From Ailanthus altissimus (lineage: Eukaryota > Streptophyta > Magnoliopsida > Sapindales > Simaroubaceae), in the NCBI GenBank assembly GCA_946807835.1, contig OX327704.1, forward strand, positions 1,240,001 to 1,304,000: DNA of 64,000 nt, read 5' to 3'. The notes beneath the pieces are model-generated. The model saw only the letters and a list, made by a program, of their open reading frames with translations. It had not been told where the DNA came from and did not search any database. Position 1 is the stretch's first letter. Each line of letters begins with the position of its first letter. Both the position numbers and the translations under genes were made by a program. This document shows, piece by piece, positions 59,701-64,000 of this stretch.

Positions 59701-60175
59701 CTTATGCAGACCTGAAAAGGAAAGATATTGAGTATAAAGTTGGGGATAAAATTTTTTTGAAGGTATCTCCACGGAAAAAAGTATTGAGATTTGGGAAGAA
59801 CGGTAAGTTAAGTCCTAAGTTTATCAGTCCATATGAGATTATTGAGTGTGTGGGTCTGGTAGCTTACAGACTAGCTTTACCACATGGATTAGAGAAGATA
59901 CATAATGTGTTTCATGTATCTATGCTGAAGAGATATCAAGCAGATCCTTCTCACGTTACCGCAGCTGAGAGCATTGATGTGCAACCTAATTTTACATATG
60001 AAGACGAACCGGTGAAGATATTAGATCGAGAAATCAAGGAGTTGTTAAATAAAATGGTTACACTGGTTAAGGTATTGTAGAGAAATCATAAGATTTAAGA
60101 GGCTACCTGGGAAAGCAAAGAAATAATGCGACAGCAATACCCGCATTTGTTTGGATCAGGTAAATTTTGAGGACG
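59701..60175 (+). pseudogene. Gypsy integrase C-terminus and chromodomain
   Basis: YADLKRKDIEYKVGDKIFLK, GKLSPKFISPYEIIE, ALPHGLEKIHNVFHVSMLKR form the integrase C-terminal GPY/F-like module. EDEPVKILDREIKELLNK, VTLVKVL, a TAG at 60078-60080, RNHKI and EATWE then match the chromodomain of Tekay-type chromoviruses (LVKVLWRNH--EEATWE). Chromodomains steer insertion to heterochromatin. The tail ends YPHLFGSGKF before the polypurine tract. Confidence 0.9.
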
Positions 60176-60198
60176 AAATTTCTTAAGAGGGGAAAAAT

Positions 60199-60227
60199 TG
60201 TAATACTCTAAAATTTTTATTTATTTT
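60199..60227 (+). repeat. Gypsy right LTR, first 29 bp only
   Basis: TGTAATACTCTAAAATTTTT follows the polypurine tract and matches the start of the left LTR. The rest is displaced by the Copia insertion and is not in the window. Confidence 0.85.
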
Positions 60228-61080
60228 TGTTGATGGAGGTAACGCCCTTCTCCCTCGTGAGGTTATGTTAAAGCGAAGAACCCAAGATTCAGCCTAGAAC
60301 TCTAACCTCCTTGCGCAGCGGAATAACCTGTCAATCAAGCAAAACTAACAAGAATTCAAAGTAGAAACTAAAAGAGTACAACACAATCTACGTGGTTCGG
60401 CCAATCGCCTACGTCTACAGTGGATCCAAGGATCCTAGCCTCTCTTATTATAACTCCCTAGAGATTTTACAAGGAAACACAATATGAAGAACCCTTAAAA
60501 GGACCTAAACGTTTAGTGAACCCTTGCTCTACCACGAACAATGATCACCCAAACAATGGTTCCACCCTAGCGCACACAAGCACTTAGTGTCTACCTAGCT
60601 CTTCCCTCTCTTAGAGTATCTCTCAATGCTTGTTATGAAATCAAGGGTTTACAAGTGTTTATATAGAGTATATTTCGTGCCTATTAACCCTATTCCTTTT
60701 TGGAGTAAGAGTCCACTTGTTTTGGAAGTCCAAAACTTTCCAAAACTCAAAATTCCGAATCAAAATGGACTTTTCCACGCGTTCTGGCGCTGCGGCGCTC
60801 GTCCTTGGGCGCTGAAAACCTAGCGCTGCGGCACTGGTTTTACTGTCCTGGGCGCCGCGGCGCTGAGCCATTGGTACCGCGGCGCTCAGTCTTATAGCTA
60901 TCCACGTTTTCTTGCTCCCTTTGTATCTTTGAGTCCCGTTTCGCTTCCCCCTTCGTGTTCCACACATCCTAGACTTCTCCATACGTATCTCACACGTTCT
61001 AGACTTCTTGTAACTCTTCACTTTGGTATTCATCTCAATTCTTGGCCAACCAAGATTGTTGAATCACCAATTTTCCAACA
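60228..61080 (-). mobile_element. 3' LTR of a further minus-strand Copia
   Basis: 853 bp, on minus from TGTTGGAAAATTGG (61080) to about CTCCATCAACA (60228). Same family as 825-1619. The GC-rich patch at 60777-60895 has four to five copies of a GCGCYGCGGCGCT-like unit and is the least decayed in the window. The 124-codon minus frame at 60659-61033 is LTR sequence. Because a polypurine tract and internal sequence follow, this is an LTR of an element that runs past the window, not a solo LTR. Confidence 0.88.
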
Positions 61081-61170
61081 AACCCTTCCTTGATTCAAAA
61101 TCTTCCAAATAAGAAGGCTTCAGGATCCGATCCACACCAATACTCTATCACCTAGAGTTGAGTCCAGTTA
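61081..61170 (-). mobile_element. Copia internal 3' end with polypurine tract
   Basis: AAGGAAGGGTT on minus (61081-61091) abuts the LTR, as in the element at 43396-48860 where the neighbouring TTGATTCAAAATC is shared. The sequence is interrupted by a Gypsy solo LTR at AGTTA (61166-61170) and resumes at 63992. Confidence 0.78.
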
Positions 61171-63986
61171 TGTCACGCCCCAGACCGAAAAGATCCGACA
61201 CACGACATCACTTATATTCATTCACTGCATGTGCACTCATAAATAATATTACACAAAATTTTCAACTTTCCTTCAACACAGAAATCCTTAGCAAGTTGCT
61301 AGTAAGTTCAACACTAAAATAAACCCATAACTTAACATATAAATATAAACTTCTCTTGACCATATTTAAACATTCATTTCAATTCCTTTCAGAATTATAA
61401 CAATTGAATTATGACTGGGACAATTAATAAACCGGAGATACGCAGAGTTTTCTCAGAGATTAACACTCTACTACGTCACCAGTAGCAACTTTGTTACCGG
61501 AAGCCCAGAATATATTCATTGCAAATTCTTACTTGAAATCAACTAGTAACCACACTTTGAAAACTTAAATCAAATCCAGTCACACACAATGAAATAATAC
61601 ATAAGTATTTATTCAATAGGGACAAACCAAATATCCTATCCCACGTGTCCCCAAATGAAACACACAACAACCTAGCAACTTAGGGAACCCAAGGAACAGC
61701 AGAAGCCTTACCAAATCCGCTAAGCACACATGTACCTTATTTACCTGAAATCACCATAAACTATAATGAGTATAAAACTCAGTAAGCATACTAGTTTTTC
61801 ATATATCAAATACAAATACATATATGTACACAATGCATATGTATGATATGTTGTTATCAATCAAAATCATAATCTTATCAAATCACATATCATGTAAGCG
61901 CTTACACATTCTTTCAAAACACATAATAAGAATACCATCACTCAACTACTACTTAGTAGGACTTACATATCACATATCACATAATGAGCCAAATGTCACT
62001 CGTAGGTGACATACCGTATGAGAGGAATAGTACAAGTGAGGTCTTGAATAACACATATATAATGCTTATGCCCGAAGGTAAAAGCCAAACCCTCACCCTG
62101 ATCATCGGTGAGTCCTCTCACATGCACCAATATGCCACCACACGAATGTGATGACTCACTCTTCCTTTAGGTACCAATAGGATCCTCCCTACATACGGAA
62201 CACATAACACATACCCATCCCAAAGGAAAGGCCACACATAAAGGCTCCACAAATCACATAAAATGCCTACTAAGTTAACAGTGAGTTCAAGTACCCTCAA
62301 AATACAAAATATTTCTCATGGACATATTACACTTCAAAAGCTTTCTTTATTAAACACATCTTATTTTGAAAGCTCACTTACAAAAACACATGTATGTCCA
62401 TGCTCAATGTCAATGCTCACATTCAGAAACATATATTCACATTTCATATCAAAATATACTTTGACATAACATAAACATATTCTTAACCCCATTTGCAAAA
62501 TCATACAAAACAATTACTATGTTTATTGTGATTTCAGTAAAAAGTCTAGTATACTTACCTCTTAACACTTTCAGCTACAAGGCTTAAATCTCCTTAACCT
62601 ATCAATGGAGATTAATCCTTTCATAAGCCTCACAATTCACACAAAATACTTTAAATAGCTTACAAAATTATACACAATGCATTTATCACATCAAATTGGT
62701 CTAAATATTTGGTTTCTCAAAACCTGTCATTCTGACCACTTACACTTAACAAAAATTTCTAATACATCAAATGATGTCCAATTACTCCAAAATCAGAATA
62801 TACCATTCTTGACTCATATATCCTTCTTATATATGAACATTATATCAAATTTCCTACACAATCCATTCCATACACACCATCGAATCCAAACTACAAACCT
62901 GACAGGATCAAGATACTTACTGAACAGTATTCAATCTCCCAATTTTATAAAATCATATACTAACTCAAAAATTATAAAACTACCACATAATTACTCTTAA
63001 CACATATCGCAGTCCATGATAAATATTTCACTTCCAAATCATTGCCAAAAGTATTTTAAAACTATTTTATTCTATAACTTTAAAAATCTGTTAATCAAAT
63101 ATTGCAATGAGCTGATACACTTTAGAAATTCATAACACTTCAACCACATTGATCTAAATTCTCAATTCCGAGTATATCATATTAGACATATAAAATTATC
63201 ATATTCCACAAATTCATAATTTTTGAAGATCATTCAGTAGGACAAAAATTATTTTTCACTGTACTATACTGTTTACACAGGAAATTTCCAGAATTTCAGG
63301 GTCATTTTGGTAAATTCACTATAAATTCAATTTCCAGAATTTTCAATCGATTCAAAGTCTCAGATGATACTTAACATGTCTAATTTCATATACTCAAAAT
63401 TAAAAACCAGAATCGAATCACAACAATTTATAAAATTTCTAGATCAAAAGGTTATCCAGCAGAAATTCCACAATTCATCATGATTTATCAAACTATCTTA
63501 TAGATCATCATCAATTCTCATATGATCTTACGAAATACACAACAAATCCTCAATTATACATATTTTCAGAAATCAAAACTTAAAGGAATTAACTTAATTA
63601 ATACCAATAAATTGAGAAATACGTATGATATACCTCTTGAAATTCAAAATTCCAATTTCTTCTTCTTTTTCTTCTTCTTCTCCTCTTTCTCTCTCCTCTA
63701 TTTCTCTCTTCTCTCTCTTAAAATGGGTAGCTCGACCTAAAAATGGTAAATTAGGGTTCAAAAGTGTATTTTTATACTAAGAGGCTAATTTTTGGTATTT
63801 ACGAATTCACCCCTAAAACTTTCAAAGTATAACAATTTGGTCCCTAAAATAATTCCAAAGTCTTGCAAATAAACCCAATACTAATAGTATATCCTTAACC
63901 TATAAAAACACTACTAATAACAATATATAAATCAAGGATCACCCACATACGTATATTCTTACCGGTTATGGATACTGGTTACTACA
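61171..63986 (-). mobile_element. Gypsy solo LTR, minus orientation
   Basis: Flanked by AGTTA at 61166-61170 and 63987-63991. On minus it starts TGTAGTAACCAGTATCC and ends GTCTGGGGCGTGACA, typical of Tekay-type LTR ends. TATAAAAATACAC on minus near 63770 is a likely TATA box, followed by a GA-rich run (63655-63720, CT on plus). Length 2,816 bp with no internal domain. Frames at 61824-62009, 62263-62469, 62677-63000 and 63522-63740 lie in the LTR and carry no motifs. Confidence 0.9.
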
Positions 63987-63991
63987 AGTTA

Positions 63992-64000
63992 AGTCTCCAT
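63992..64000 (-). mobile_element. Copia internal region resumes at window edge
   Basis: The nine bases after the second AGTTA continue the Copia element interrupted at 61170. The element extends beyond the window. Confidence 0.55.

Larger units (their letters stand above)
53948..60227 (+). mobile_element. Gypsy chromovirus (Tekay/Del-like), decayed
   Basis: Complete left LTR (53948-56508), initiator-Met primer site (56516-56527), gag, RT, RNase H, integrase and a chromodomain-like C-terminus, polypurine tract (AAGAGGGGAAAAAT, about 60185-60198) and the first ~29 bp of the right LTR (TGTAATACTCTAAAATT at 60199). The order RT, RNase H, integrase defines Ty3/Gypsy. Zinc knuckle and protease are deleted and many stops are present. 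A minus-strand Copia inserted into the right LTR at 60228. Confidence 0.93.

Noticed and set aside
60659..61033. 124-codon minus-strand frame
   Set aside because: Lies wholly inside a Copia LTR and translates its GC-rich repeats. No family motif.
62677..63000. 107-codon plus-strand frame
   Set aside because: Inside the Gypsy solo LTR at 61171-63986, antisense to it, no motif.

Overview
The window is AT-rich nuclear DNA from a flowering plant, most likely a eudicot. The evidence is a berberine-bridge-enzyme-like (BBE-like) oxidoreductase pseudogene, Copia and chromodomain-type Gypsy LTR retrotransposons primed by initiator-Met tRNA, plant LINE RNase H tails, a U2 snRNA fragment and small MITEs. 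The species cannot be named from the sequence. I see no intact protein-coding gene. Every long reading frame belongs to a decayed transposon or to the broken BBE-like gene.

Layout. 1-2706: a repeat block with a Copia LTR and a minisatellite. 2707-13326: a Copia element with 2.1-kb LTRs and AAAAC target duplications, carrying a solo LTR (6448-8701) on the opposite strand. 13332-17473: an AT-rich dispersed repeat (family R), a LINE tail and a MITE. 17474-21221: a Copia solo LTR containing another solo LTR (17852-19406). 21443-22581: a further Copia LTR. 23250-29190: a decayed tandem pair of BBE-like loci on the minus strand. One copy lost the FAD-attachment segment by an out-of-frame deletion; the other is only an N-terminal stub with a MITE inside it. 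A U2 snRNA pseudogene lies between them. 30886-31537: a small Copia solo LTR. 31594-40350: a tandem duplication of a 3-kb family R unit, with a Gypsy solo LTR (34042-36830) in the first copy only.

43236-51375: an old plus-strand Copia split by a younger minus-strand Copia (43396-48860). 51567-53947: a second copy of the block that opens the window. 53948-60227: a Gypsy chromovirus (Tekay/Del-like) with a complete left LTR, an internal deletion that removed the zinc knuckle and protease, and a right LTR cut short by another minus-strand Copia (60228 onward). That Copia is in turn interrupted by a Gypsy solo LTR (61171-63986).

The genes do not form a working pathway. The window records nested insertion, LTR-LTR recombination to solo LTRs, tandem duplication and mutational decay. 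The most informative points are the mosaic LTR divergence and the structured leader of the 2707-13326 Copia, the BBE-like array, the filled/empty-site pair in family R, and the amber-stop bias in the Gypsy integrase. I did not find a convincing new biological system. All identities were judged by eye, without alignment software.
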